Below, piece after piece: positions 34,904-43,509 of a stretch of 64,000 nt of DNA. Position numbers and translations under genes: made by a program. Each line of letters begins with the position of its first letter. The stretch's first letter is position 1. A model generated the notes under the pieces. The model saw only the letters and a program-made list of their open reading frames with translations. It did no database searches and had not been told where the DNA came from. Source of the stretch: Burkholderiales bacterium (GTDB lineage Bacteria; Pseudomonadota; Gammaproteobacteria; Burkholderiales; SG8-41); assembly GCA_030683105.1 (NCBI GenBank), contig JAUXMZ010000012.1, positions 1-64,000 of the forward strand. Direction: 5' to 3'.

Positions 34904-35911
34904 ATGACCCATTCCATCTCGGTCGTCATTCCCAACCGCAACGGCGCGGCCACGATCGGGAAGTGCCTGGCGGCGGCTTTGGCTTCCCGCCACGATAACT
35001 TCGAGGTGATCGTGGTGGATGATGGCTCCGAGGACGAATCCGTGGAGGTCATAAGGCGTTTTCCCTGCCGGCTGATCCGCCTGGCGCAGCATGGCGGCGC
35101 CGCGAAGGCCAGAAACACCGGCGCGCAGCACAGCCGCGGCGATGTTCTGTTCTTTACCGATTCAGATTGTCTTTTGCAGAGTGACAGCCTTGCCATCGCC
35201 AGCCAGACGCTGGCACGCGCGGGCCCGCAGAGCGTGGTCGGCGGCACTTATACCCCGTTGCCTCATGACCACCGATTCTTCAGCATATTCCAGTCAGCCT
35301 TCATCCATTACTGCGAGACAAAAAGACCGCAGCACCCCGATTACCTTGCTACCCATGCGCTGGTCATTCCCACTCAAATGTTCAGGCAGAGCGAGGGATT
35401 CCGGGAAGAGTTCCTGCCGATTCTGGAGGACGTAGAATTCAGCCACCGGCTGCGCCGCCTGGGTTACCGGCTGGTGATGAACCCGGCGCTGCAGGTGCAG
35501 CATATCTTCAATTTTTCCCTGGCCCGTTCATTGGCCAATGCCGCGTTCAAGGCCAGTTACTGGACTTTGTACTCGATCCGGAACGGTGATCTGCTGTCGG
35601 ATTCCGGCACGGCGTCGGTGGGCCTGAAACTCAACGGGGCGGTATTTTTCCTTGGACTGCTGCTCCTGGTGCTGTTCTTCGCGACCGGCAATGCGCTGTT
35701 TTTGTCAGCGCTCGCTGTCGCAGTCGCGTTTAATCTCTACGGCAACAGGGGGCTGTTGCGGGCGTTTTATGAAGCCGACGGATTAAGTTTTGCCCTGGGC
35801 GCAACCGCCTATTACCTGCTGCTCTATCCTCTGGCGGTTGGAGCGGGCGCCAGCGTCGGCGTGATGAAGTATTTGGGCGATTTTTTTTATAAACCGGGGT
35901 GGCGTCTCTGA
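34904..35911 (+). CDS. family 2 glycosyltransferase with C-terminal membrane segments
   Basis: A 335-residue GT-A glycosyltransferase: SVVIPNRNGAATIGKCL at the N-terminus, VVDDGSEDESVEV for the nucleotide, FTDSDC as the DxD metal site and a later EDVEFSHRLRRLGY catalytic segment. Three or so hydrophobic helices follow (about 245-330), so it works at the inner membrane, probably on a lipid or polymer acceptor. Its stop overlaps the next ATG (TGATG), so it is coupled to the SPASM radical SAM gene. Acceptor unknown. Confidence 0.9.
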   Translation: MTHSISVVIPNRNGAATIGKCLAAALASRHDNFEVIVVDDGSEDESVEVIRRFPCRLIRLAQHGGAAKARNTGAQHSRGDVLFFTDSDCLLQSDSLAIASQTLARAGPQSVVGGTYTPLPHDHRFFSIFQSAFIHYCETKRPQHPDYLATHALVIPTQMFRQSEGFREEFLPILEDVEFSHRLRRLGYRLVMNPALQVQHIFNFSLARSLANAAFKASYWTLYSIRNGDLLSDSGTASVGLKLNGAVFFLGLLLLVLFFATGNALFLSALAVAVAFNLYGNRGLLRAFYEADGLSFALGATAYYLLLYPLAVGAGASVGVMKYLGDFFYKPGWRL

Positions 35912-36990
35912 TGTTCTCGCTGCTGCGCCATGCCGGCTCTATTCTCTGGAAACGCAGCCCGATCCAGCTCACTTTCTTTGTCACCCGAAACTGTAATGCC
36001 CGCTGCCCTTACTGTTTTTATCTGCAGAGCGCGGATCATCCCAAAGACGACACGGAAGAGCTTTCGCTGGACGAGATCGGGAAGATCTCGCGCTCCCTGG
36101 GAAGGCTGCTGTGGCTTGCCTTTTCGGGAGGCGAGGCCTTCCTGCGCAAGGACCTGGTCGAAATCAGCAAAATATTTTATGCACAGAACCAGCCGGTTAT
36201 CATGCTCTATTCCACCAATGGCCTGGCGGCGGAACTGATTCGGGACTGTACCGAGAAGATACTGAAACACTGCCCCGAAAGCGTGGTTGCTGTGAAGCTC
36301 TCGCTGGACGGCCTGGACAGCGCCCATGATGAACTGCGGCAGACGCCGGGCGGATTCAGCAAGATGATGCACAGCTATCGCCTGCTGGGCGAGCTGCTCG
36401 AGCACTACCCGAATTTCGAGCTCGGAATCAATACGGTATTCAGTTCCGGGAACCAGGACCACATGGATGAAATTATCGATTTCGTCCAGGGCCTCGATCG
36501 CGTCAAAACGCATACCATCTCGCTGGTGCGGGGCAATCTGGATCATGCGCATTTCAAGGACGTGGATTACCGAAAGTACCGGCGTGCGATAGAAAGGCTG
36601 GAGAAAAATCTCAAGGACAAGACATCAGGCATTTACCGCTTCAAGGGCGCTCGCCTGAAAGCGGCGCAGGATATACTCCAGCGCCGGATGATTTACCGGA
36701 CTGCGCTGGAGCAAACGCGGGTCACGCCCTGTTACGCCGGGCGTCTGAACCTGGTGCTCACGGAGACGGGCGGGGTTTATCCCTGCGAGACACTGACGGA
36801 GGGCTTCGGCAACGTGCGGGATTTCGACTATGACTTGCGGCGGGTCATGCGTGACAAGCCGGCCCAGGCCGTCATGCGCTCCATCCAGGACCGCCGCTGC
36901 CATTGCACGCATGAGTGTTATCTCATGACTAATATCCTGTTCGACCCGCGGCGATACCCGGCCCTGATCAAGGAATACCTGCAACTATAA
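35911..36990 (+). CDS. radical SAM/SPASM protein
   Basis: A 359-residue radical SAM enzyme with NCNARCPYC (Cys28, Cys32, Cys35), the LAFSGGEAFLRKDL motif, and a C-terminal SPASM-like cysteine set (CYAGRLNLVLTETGGVYPC, later CHCTHEC). SPASM enzymes modify peptides or small molecules; no obvious precursor peptide is seen beside it. Coupled to the GT2 gene by a TGATG overlap, and convergent with the epimerase gene. An in-frame GTG at 35899 is possible but less likely. Confidence 0.9.
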   Translation: MFSLLRHAGSILWKRSPIQLTFFVTRNCNARCPYCFYLQSADHPKDDTEELSLDEIGKISRSLGRLLWLAFSGGEAFLRKDLVEISKIFYAQNQPVIMLYSTNGLAAELIRDCTEKILKHCPESVVAVKLSLDGLDSAHDELRQTPGGFSKMMHSYRLLGELLEHYPNFELGINTVFSSGNQDHMDEIIDFVQGLDRVKTHTISLVRGNLDHAHFKDVDYRKYRRAIERLEKNLKDKTSGIYRFKGARLKAAQDILQRRMIYRTALEQTRVTPCYAGRLNLVLTETGGVYPCETLTEGFGNVRDFDYDLRRVMRDKPAQAVMRSIQDRRCHCTHECYLMTNILFDPRRYPALIKEYLQL

Positions 36991-36995
36991 TGCCT

Positions 36996-38000
36996 CTAGC
37001 CGGGATCGCCACGATGCTCTCCCAGGTGGCGAAACCAGGGTTCGGTGGCCTTGCCTATGGACTTCGGGTCCCATAACGGGGCATCGTGCCAGTCGCTGAG
37101 TTGTTGCAGCGTGCGCATCACTCCTTCTTCAAACGGTACCGTTGCCCGCCACCTGAGAACCTGTTCGATCCGGGTGACATCAGCGCAAGTACAATGCGGC
37201 TCCCCCGGGCGTTTAGGGAGATGCACCACGTTTCCTCCCAGAAGTTCAGCCAATTCGTTGATGCTGTGGTGAGTGCCGCTTCCCACGTTCAACGCTTCGC
37301 CGGATGCGCTCGACCAGGCGGCACGGACAAACGCATCGACGGCGTCCGTCACATAGGTGAAGTCACGCGTTTGAGTGCCGTCACCGACCACCGTGAGCGG
37401 TTTGCCGTGTAGTTTCTGTGAAAAAAAGACGCCGCATACCGAGCCATAAGCCCCTGTCGTTCTCGATCTAGGGCCATACACGCTGAACAAACGCAGAGAG
37501 AGTGCGGACAGGCTGTAAACTCGCGCCCAATGCAATACGAGTTGCTCCCCCAGATACTTTGTCAGGGCATAGGGGTAGAGTGGATTCATCGGTGAAGTTT
37601 CCGGAGTCGGGCAGAGGGCGGGTATCCCGTAGCCGGAAGAGGAGGCGGCATACACCAGGCGCTTCACGCCCGCGCTCCTGGCACATTCCAATACGTTGCA
37701 TGTCCCGCTGACGTTGGTGCTGAAATACAGCTCCGGCCACTCAACGGACGGAACAATATCCGCGATCCCGGCGAGATGAAAGACCCAGTCCACCCCGGTG
37801 AAACAGCCGGATAATTGCTGCGAATCGCGAATATCCACCTGGCAAAATTTTAAACGCGGATGTTCGAGAAAGTGGGCGATGTTACTCATTCTTCCCGTTG
37901 CGAGATTGTCCGCGATGACGACATCGTGTCCGCCAGCCAGCAGCCTCTCGCTGAGATGGCTGCCTATGAATCCAGCGCCGCCGGTAACCAGCGTCTTCAC
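36996..38000 (-). CDS. NAD-dependent sugar epimerase/dehydratase (SDR family)
   Basis: A 334-residue extended short-chain dehydrogenase: TGGAGFIGSHLSERLL for NAD, ADNLATG, a serine-rich AASSSGYGIP and the catalytic YPYALTKYLGEQ (YxxxK). It resembles UDP-glucose 4-epimerases and related nucleotide-sugar enzymes; the exact sugar cannot be given. It is the last gene of the minus-strand run usp, flavoprotein, radical SAM, epimerase, overlapping the radical SAM gene by four bases. Confidence 0.88.
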   Translation of the reverse strand: MKTLVTGGAGFIGSHLSERLLAGGHDVVIADNLATGRMSNIAHFLEHPRLKFCQVDIRDSQQLSGCFTGVDWVFHLAGIADIVPSVEWPELYFSTNVSGTCNVLECARSAGVKRLVYAASSSGYGIPALCPTPETSPMNPLYPYALTKYLGEQLVLHWARVYSLSALSLRLFSVYGPRSRTTGAYGSVCGVFFSQKLHGKPLTVVGDGTQTRDFTYVTDAVDAFVRAAWSSASGEALNVGSGTHHSINELAELLGGNVVHLPKRPGEPHCTCADVTRIEQVLRWRATVPFEEGVMRTLQQLSDWHDAPLWDPKSIGKATEPWFRHLGEHRGDPG

Positions 38001-39487
38001 GGCAACCCCTGCTTATGCATATCCAGTGATCTGCCCCCTGTCTTCGGCCGGCGCTGAAACACGCCTTGTTTCGCCCACAGCCAGAACAGGCTGCTCATGC
38101 CCCTGAACGCGGCACGAATGTCGTTGAGGTTGCGCATAGCAAGGAACTTTTTGAAAAGGAACGAAGGCCGCGAATAGAATCGCCGGAACGCAATTTGACG
38201 CAGTTGCTGGATCTGTTCGCGCGTCATGGTGTAAGGAACGAAAGCTGCACCCTGGTACGTGCAGTCGGTGAGATCGCGGGAGATTGACCCGAACCTGGCG
38301 TGATGTGCATAAAGATCGGTCCCAGGAAAGGGCGTCAGCGTGTGGAAATTGGCCAGATCGGGACTCAGTTCGATGGCGAACTCGATGGTTTTGAGGCCAT
38401 CATCGAAGCTTTCGCCCGGAATGCCGAAGACAAAAGGCGTGCTTACCTGAAGGCCGGCCGTTTTGGCCGCGCGCACCGCCTGGCTGACCTGATCCAGCGT
38501 CGTCGCTTTGCGCAGCGCATTGAGATTCTTTTGCACGCCGCTTTCCGCGCCGATGAGGATCGCCCAGCAGCCCGCATCCCTGAATGCCTGCAGCAGGGGC
38601 AGGTCCACCTGATTCGCGCAGGCCGAGGCGAACCAGGCAAAACGCAGTCCACGCACCTTGATCTGCCGCGCCAGTTCCATGGCGCGGGCGTAGTCGGAGG
38701 CGAGGGTATCGTCCAGAATTTTGATTTCCTGGTAACCCTGCGCAAGGAGAAGTTCGATCTCCTGCAGGACGTTTTCGATGCTGCGGTAGCGCACGCCGCG
38801 AACGCCGAATTTGCGCTCCTTGTCGATCTGGAAACAGAACAGGCAGCGCCGGCTGCAGCCGCGCGAAGTGATGAGTGTTGCCACCGGTTTTCTGCGATAG
38901 GTTCCAGGCGGCGGGATGTAGCGCGCCGCGTCGCCCAGCAGTTCACGCGCCGGGAAGGGCAGGCTGTCGAGCGCCTCGATCAGTGGTCGCGGCGGGTTGC
39001 TGATGATCTTGCCGTTGTGCCGGAAGACCACGCCTGCGACGCCTTCGAGACTTGCGCCATGTTCCAGCCGCTCCAGCATTTCGCAGATAGTGAGTTCACC
39101 CTCACCCGTGACCACCGCATCAATGGCCGCGTTGTCGTCCACGAAGCTTCGCTCCTGGGCGGCGATGGGATAGGGACCACCGACACAGGTGAAAATATCC
39201 TTGTTGAGCCGCTTGAGATCCGCGGCTGTATTTTTTGCCTTGTCCCAGCCAAAGGCGGTGGCATAGATGCCGGCGAAATCAGTATCGAAAGCCATGACCT
39301 CACGCAGTATCTGTGCGTGGCTCATGAAGCCGCCGTCACAAAATTTCACCTGGTGCCCGGCCCGCAGCAGGCAGGCGGCAATATAAAGCATGCCCAGCGG
39401 TTGCCAATAGTTGATCTGCGAACCCGCAGTGCTGGCGGGAAACAGCTCACCGGGTGTCCACGCCGGTACAATCAGCGCGCATTTCAT
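37997..39487 (-). CDS. B12-binding radical SAM protein
   Basis: A 496-residue protein with an N-terminal cobalamin-binding-like Rossmann domain (about 1-165) and a radical SAM domain with SRGCSRRCLFCF (Cys211, Cys215, Cys218) and GAESG. Members of this class methylate or rearrange unactivated carbons, for example in lipids or natural products. ATG 39487 overlaps the flavoprotein stop (ATGA); the longer frame to 39652 runs inside that gene and is rejected. The product is not known. Confidence 0.9.
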   Translation of the reverse strand: MKCALIVPAWTPGELFPASTAGSQINYWQPLGMLYIAACLLRAGHQVKFCDGGFMSHAQILREVMAFDTDFAGIYATAFGWDKAKNTAADLKRLNKDIFTCVGGPYPIAAQERSFVDDNAAIDAVVTGEGELTICEMLERLEHGASLEGVAGVVFRHNGKIISNPPRPLIEALDSLPFPARELLGDAARYIPPPGTYRRKPVATLITSRGCSRRCLFCFQIDKERKFGVRGVRYRSIENVLQEIELLLAQGYQEIKILDDTLASDYARAMELARQIKVRGLRFAWFASACANQVDLPLLQAFRDAGCWAILIGAESGVQKNLNALRKATTLDQVSQAVRAAKTAGLQVSTPFVFGIPGESFDDGLKTIEFAIELSPDLANFHTLTPFPGTDLYAHHARFGSISRDLTDCTYQGAAFVPYTMTREQIQQLRQIAFRRFYSRPSFLFKKFLAMRNLNDIRAAFRGMSSLFWLWAKQGVFQRRPKTGGRSLDMHKQGLP

Positions 39488-40875
39488 GGCACACCGCCAA
39501 TTGCGACGGCAGCAGGTAGCTGCCTGGGACACCCCAGCAGCGCGTCCGCCGCCGCCAGTCCCGACGAGATGGCCTGATCCATGTTGTAGTAACGGAACAG
39601 CCCGCCGCGGCCCGCGACCTGCAGGTTGTCGAAGCGCGCCAGATAATCGCACAGGATCCGGCTGCGTTCCTGGTAACCCACCTCGAACAGCGGGTAGGCC
39701 GTGGAAACTCTGACCACCTTGCCATCAAGCACCTCGTGGCGGTGGATGAACCCGAGTTTTTCAAGATGATGCACGGTCGTTTCGATCAGATCGGCATCGG
39801 ATGCGTTCCAGGTGGCGTCGCCGCGAAAACAAAAGCGTTCGGTTACCAGGAGCGTGCACCCCGGCGGCGCCATCGCCGCGCTCCAATTGGTCGGCTCATG
39901 CAGCCTGCCAAACGGAATATCCTTGCCGGGAAAGTAGATCCAGGTCTGGTCGGTCGCGCGCTTGCGCCTGATCATCACCGCCACGATGACCAGATCCCGG
40001 TAGCGCAGTCGTGCCGCAGCCGCGCGCACGTCGACTGGCGCGTGCGGACTGAGCGACTGGATGACCTGGGTAAGCGGGATGGTGGACAGAATCGTTTCGC
40101 CCCGAAGCTCGTGCTCCTGATCCCCCTGGAGCACGGTGACGCTCTCGATGCGCCGACCGTCATGGCGCATGCGCACCACCCGGGTGCCGGTGGCGATCGG
40201 GCTCGACCGTTCAATCCTCGCTCGCAGGCGCTCAGCAATGCTGCCTATGCCGAGCCGCGGGTACAAAAACCGATCCACCAGCGTTGGCAACGCGGCGCCG
40301 CGCTTTAGAAATGCATGGCGGATGGCGGCGCCCAGGGACAGGCCCTGGACGCGCTGCGCCATCCACTCGGCGCTGATGTCGCGGCAGGTTATGCCCCATA
40401 CCTTTTCGCTGTAGTCGCGGAAATAAAGCTCGAACAGCGGGCGCCCGAAATGAGCCACGACCCAGTCTTCCAGCGATACCAGCGGCGCCGGTCGCAGCCG
40501 CCGCGCAATGTTCGTGGAGGCATAGCCGAGCAGGATCTGCGCGCTTGTGCGCGGGCCCAGGCCAAACAGCGCGCCCAAGGGCCGCAGCGGATACTCGATC
40601 CATTTGCCGCGCAGGTAGATGCGGCTCGCGCGCGGAACCGTGACGAGTTCGTCGCCGAGCAGTTCGCGCACGAATTCCTCGACGCGGACGTCGTGGGTGA
40701 AGAAGCGATGCCCTCCGAGATCGAAGCGAAAGCCGTCATGCACCATGGTACGCGCAAGTCCGCCGACGGCACCTGCGCCTTCGAGCACTTGCACTTGGCG
40801 GCCGGCTTGCGTGAGCGCGCAGCCGGCGGCAAGGCCGGCGAGCCCGCCGCCGAGAATAAGGGTTTCGCTGTCCAT
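39484..40875 (-). CDS. FAD-dependent amine-oxidase/UGM-like oxidoreductase
   Basis: A 463-residue flavoprotein: ILGGGLAGLAAGCAL FAD motif, EGAGAVGGLART, then FDLGGHRFFT and later YLRGKWIEYPLRP, typical of the protoporphyrinogen-oxidase-like/UDP-galactopyranose-mutase-like family in polysaccharide clusters. Near the C-terminus, GGLFRYYNMDQAISSG closes the FAD site. It likely isomerises or oxidises a sugar or polyprenyl intermediate. Coupled to the radical SAM gene. Confidence 0.88.
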   Translation of the reverse strand: MDSETLILGGGLAGLAAGCALTQAGRQVQVLEGAGAVGGLARTMVHDGFRFDLGGHRFFTHDVRVEEFVRELLGDELVTVPRASRIYLRGKWIEYPLRPLGALFGLGPRTSAQILLGYASTNIARRLRPAPLVSLEDWVVAHFGRPLFELYFRDYSEKVWGITCRDISAEWMAQRVQGLSLGAAIRHAFLKRGAALPTLVDRFLYPRLGIGSIAERLRARIERSSPIATGTRVVRMRHDGRRIESVTVLQGDQEHELRGETILSTIPLTQVIQSLSPHAPVDVRAAAARLRYRDLVIVAVMIRRKRATDQTWIYFPGKDIPFGRLHEPTNWSAAMAPPGCTLLVTERFCFRGDATWNASDADLIETTVHHLEKLGFIHRHEVLDGKVVRVSTAYPLFEVGYQERSRILCDYLARFDNLQVAGRGGLFRYYNMDQAISSGLAAADALLGCPRQLPAAVAIGGVP

Positions 40876-40893
40876 GGCCCGCCGCGGGCCGCG

Positions 40894-41355
40894 CTAGCGC
40901 GCGAGGAGCACCGGAATGGCGGCTCCGTTCGAGACCTGGTGCGCAACGTCGCCGAGCATGAGCTTGTCAATCAGGCTGCGCGTGTTGCCGATGACTATGA
41001 GTTCCGCATCGAATTCCACTGCCGCATTGAGGATCCCCTCGGCGGCGCGCCCGCTCCTGATCACCGTATGCAAGTCACGAAAACCGTGCTTCTCGAACAA
41101 AGCACGCTGGGTGGCGAGCGCCGTTTCCGCCTTGGCCTGGAGCGACTCCAACTGCGGCGTTCCTTCAAGCGCCTGGCGCAACTCGGCAAGCTCCGCGTCG
41201 CTGCTAAGGCCATCCACGGAACTTGGTCCGCCATAGCGCAGCACGTGCAGCAGGGTCACGGCCGGCGGCGTCCTGCCGGCGAACAGGCGCACGCAAGCGT
41301 CGATGCAGGCCCGGCTGCCTTTCGAGCCATCCACAGCAACAAGCACGCGGTTCAT
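40894..41355 (-). CDS. universal stress protein (UspA family)
   Basis: A 153-residue UspA-fold protein: N-terminal VLVAVDGSKGSRACID, central EFDAELIVIGNTRS and C-terminal GDVAHQVSNGAAIPVLLAR, with the ATP-binding G-x2-G-x9-G-type loop changed (GNTRSLIDKLMLGDVAHQVS, residues 125-144). AGGAGG sits before ATG. It is 18 bases ahead of the flavoprotein gene and may be its first operon member. Confidence 0.9.
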   Translation of the reverse strand: MNRVLVAVDGSKGSRACIDACVRLFAGRTPPAVTLLHVLRYGGPSSVDGLSSDAELAELRQALEGTPQLESLQAKAETALATQRALFEKHGFRDLHTVIRSGRAAEGILNAAVEFDAELIVIGNTRSLIDKLMLGDVAHQVSNGAAIPVLLAR

Positions 41356-41416
41356 ATTTCTTCCTCCTTGCCTCGCTTAGAACCCGCTGCAAAATGAATT
41401 TCGCAACGGGTCGATC

Positions 41417-41630
41417 TAGCAGCCTGTCGGACTTGGCCTCATTCACCGGAACGCGTAGCGTTAGCGGATCGTTGCTGCTCGACGCTTCGACAACAGGCTG
41501 CTTAATAAAGAAACATTACGTATCGAAACCCTATGCTACCGGAACAAACGTCACTGGCATGGCGTTCTTTTCACCTTGTTCTTTAGTTTTTTTATTTTAG
41601 GAGTTTGTCGGGGCTAAGTCCGACAAACTC
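41417..41630. repeat. nested inverted repeats, MITE- or IS-end-like
   Basis: AGCAGCCTGT (41417-41426) pairs with ACAGGCTGCT (41493-41502), and AGGAGTTTGTCGG (41599-41611) pairs with CCGACAAACTCCT (41620-41632). The two units share a TGTCGGACTT core, as if they were ends of a decayed or miniature mobile element. The second hairpin reaches the stop codon of the 52-residue gene. No transposase fragment is recognisable. Confidence 0.5.
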
Positions 41631-41631
41631 C

Positions 41632-41790
41632 TCAGCGTCCATACCCGCCCGCCCCGGCACTCACTGGCGCCTGCTCCGTCGCGGCCACGGTCTTGGCGCC
41701 ACCAGTGTGCGCTGACATGGAGTAACCCATCAGGAACCCGATCCAGCTCGCTGCAACGACAACCACGATCCAAAGACTGCTCTTGTTCAT
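41632..41790 (-). CDS. 52-residue small membrane protein
   Basis: An ATG at 41790 begins MNKSSLWIVVVVAASWIGFL, a single membrane helix or uncleaved signal, followed by MGYSMSAHTGG and an Ala/Gly-rich tail ending GGYGR. It lies 12 bases after the TusA gene and in the same direction, so it belongs to the TusA/YeeE operon. Its stop codon overlaps a hairpin. No known family is recognised. Confidence 0.6.
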   Translation of the reverse strand: MNKSSLWIVVVVAASWIGFLMGYSMSAHTGGAKTVAATEQAPVSAGAGGYGR

Positions 41791-41802
41791 GGCATCTTAT
41801 CC

Positions 41803-42054
41803 TCAGGCTGCAATTTTCCTGATCTTCCAGGTGTACTTTCCGCTATCGGTGTTTTTCTCGACGACCTCGTTGCCGATGGATTCACACATGGCAGAGATGG
41901 ACTCTCCCGAAGAGGCGTTGTCAAACACCAGCTCCAGCAGTTCCCCCCCCTTCATTTTTTCCAGAGCTTTCTTGGTATAGAGCTGGGGATGCGGACAAAC
42001 ATATCCGCACACGTCCAGCGCATACAAGCCCTCTGTCTTCTTTTCAAATTTCAT
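41803..42054 (-). CDS. TusA/YeeD-like sulfur carrier protein
   Basis: An 83-residue single TusA domain: YALDVCGYVCPHPQLYTKKAL with the reactive CPxP cysteine at Cys20 and an additional Cys16; a third Cys lies in SAMCESIG. YeeD-type TusA proteins receive sulfur brought in by YeeE transporters, and this gene follows a YeeE/YedE gene by 27 bases. GAGG-rich ribosome site before the ATG. Confidence 0.92.
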   Translation of the reverse strand: MKFEKKTEGLYALDVCGYVCPHPQLYTKKALEKMKGGELLELVFDNASSGESISAMCESIGNEVVEKNTDSGKYTWKIRKIAA

Positions 42055-42081
42055 CTCGCACCTCCTCCTGTTATGCCGGCG

Positions 42082-43509
42082 CTAGAGCTGGAAAGCGGCC
42101 ATTTCCCTGGCCATTTTCCTCTCGGTCCACCAGTTGAAAAATTTGACGCCAAAGAAGGCGCCGACAAACATGCCGGCGCCGAACATCCAACCCGACACGT
42201 CACCCTGGGAAACCCTTACGAAGAACGCGCCGACATTGCACCCGAGGCCGAGGCGGGAGCCGATGCCCATCAAAGTGCCGCCGATGATGGCCCACATGGC
42301 GAGCTCGCGCGTCGTTCCCTTCCATTTGAACTCGTTGCTCAGCAGCGCCATCACGGCTGCGCCACCGATCAAGGCGATCGACATCCAGTCCGCTGGGTTG
42401 ATAAGCGGATTGGGGAGGCCGTTCTCCAGGCCGAAATAGATGTTGTCCATGTTTTCCGCGCCCAGCTTGTTGAAAACCCAACCGACCCACTGGGCTTCCT
42501 GCGTCGTGACATACCAGTAGCCCGGGTCGAATACCGTCCCTTTGACGGAGAGGCCGTCGGTGATGCCCATTTCCTTCATCAACTGGCCGAAATTGCTCAC
42601 GCCGAACTTGAGCTGCAGACCCTTCATTACATACATGTGAAGTCCGGCGGCGATGCCCAGAGCAAGGCCAGCGACCGCCGTGCGTTTCGATGCCATGATC
42701 ATGCTCCAGTAGCCGGCGAGATTAACCCCCAGTCCCGCGACGGGGAGGCGCGCCTCCGCGCGCTTGCGAAGATACCCTTTGCGGTACCAGATCAGGTAGA
42801 CCCCGATCAGGATCACCGCCGCGGGAATCACGATCCCCACCAACACATCGCCTACGAAGGACGCAGCAATCGGATTGTTCAGCTCCAGCACCTTGCTGAA
42901 CCGGGTCACCGGCTGGTCCCATACGTAGCCGGCAAGATACTGATCCACCCAGCCGTCACCGGCGTTGATCGACGCGGGCAGCCCTCTTCCCACCGCAGTC
43001 TGATGCCAGGAGTAGGGCACAAGACTGTTGGTCCATCCGCCGACGCTCGCGAAGATCGCCTGCGAGACGCTGATCGACAGGATCACCAGCATAGCCGTGG
43101 TGTTGCCTTCGCCCGCCTTGTAGAGCGAACCGGAAGCGCAGCCGCCGGTGAGCACCATGCCCACGCCGAAAATGAAACCTGCAATCACTGAATGGATCCC
43201 GTAAGGCGCTGGATGAAAGGTGCTGTTGCCGGTTACCGTGACGACGGCCGACACGGCCCCGAACAGCACCATGGCGATCATGATGCCCACGGCCATGCGC
43301 GGTACACCTACCGCGAACAAATCTCGAAATGCCGATGAGAAGCAGAAGCGGCCGTACTGCAAACACATGCCGTAGACGAAACCAAACCAGAGATAGGCCG
43401 CGACGTAAATGTAATACTCGTGCACCGCGTAGGTAACCATGGTCAGCAGCGTAAGAAAACCGACGATCCCATATGCCCAGCGCGGGTTGTTGTTCGCTAC
43501 CTCGTTCAT
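42082..43509 (-). CDS. YeeE/YedE-family sulfur-compound transporter
   Basis: A 475-residue integral membrane protein with about 10-12 hydrophobic segments. Two family cysteine motifs are seen: LTGGCASGSLYKAGEG and GLGCNVGAFFVRVSQG, which match the YeeE (TsuA) fold in which cysteines pass thiosulfate or sulfur across the membrane. The paired TusA gene follows. It overlaps the GT39 stop by four bases. The substrate (thiosulfate, sulfide or persulfide) is inferred by family. Confidence 0.92.
   Translation of the reverse strand: MNEVANNNPRWAYGIVGFLTLLTMVTYAVHEYYIYVAAYLWFGFVYGMCLQYGRFCFSSAFRDLFAVGVPRMAVGIMIAMVLFGAVSAVVTVTGNSTFHPAPYGIHSVIAGFIFGVGMVLTGGCASGSLYKAGEGNTTAMLVILSISVSQAIFASVGGWTNSLVPYSWHQTAVGRGLPASINAGDGWVDQYLAGYVWDQPVTRFSKVLELNNPIAASFVGDVLVGIVIPAAVILIGVYLIWYRKGYLRKRAEARLPVAGLGVNLAGYWSMIMASKRTAVAGLALGIAAGLHMYVMKGLQLKFGVSNFGQLMKEMGITDGLSVKGTVFDPGYWYVTTQEAQWVGWVFNKLGAENMDNIYFGLENGLPNPLINPADWMSIALIGGAAVMALLSNEFKWKGTTRELAMWAIIGGTLMGIGSRLGLGCNVGAFFVRVSQGDVSGWMFGAGMFVGAFFGVKFFNWWTERKMAREMAAFQL

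Noticed and set aside
38300..39577. 425-codon plus-strand frame
   Set aside because: Antisense to the B12-binding radical SAM gene; no motif.
41599..41632. Rho-independent terminator for the TusA/YeeE transcript
   Set aside because: The hairpin is strong, but the T-run lies on the wrong side: minus-strand RNA would have A residues after the stem. The plus strand has no T-run after it.
41989..43191. 400-codon plus-strand frame
   Set aside because: Antisense to the YeeE/YedE transporter; hydrophilic and without family pattern.
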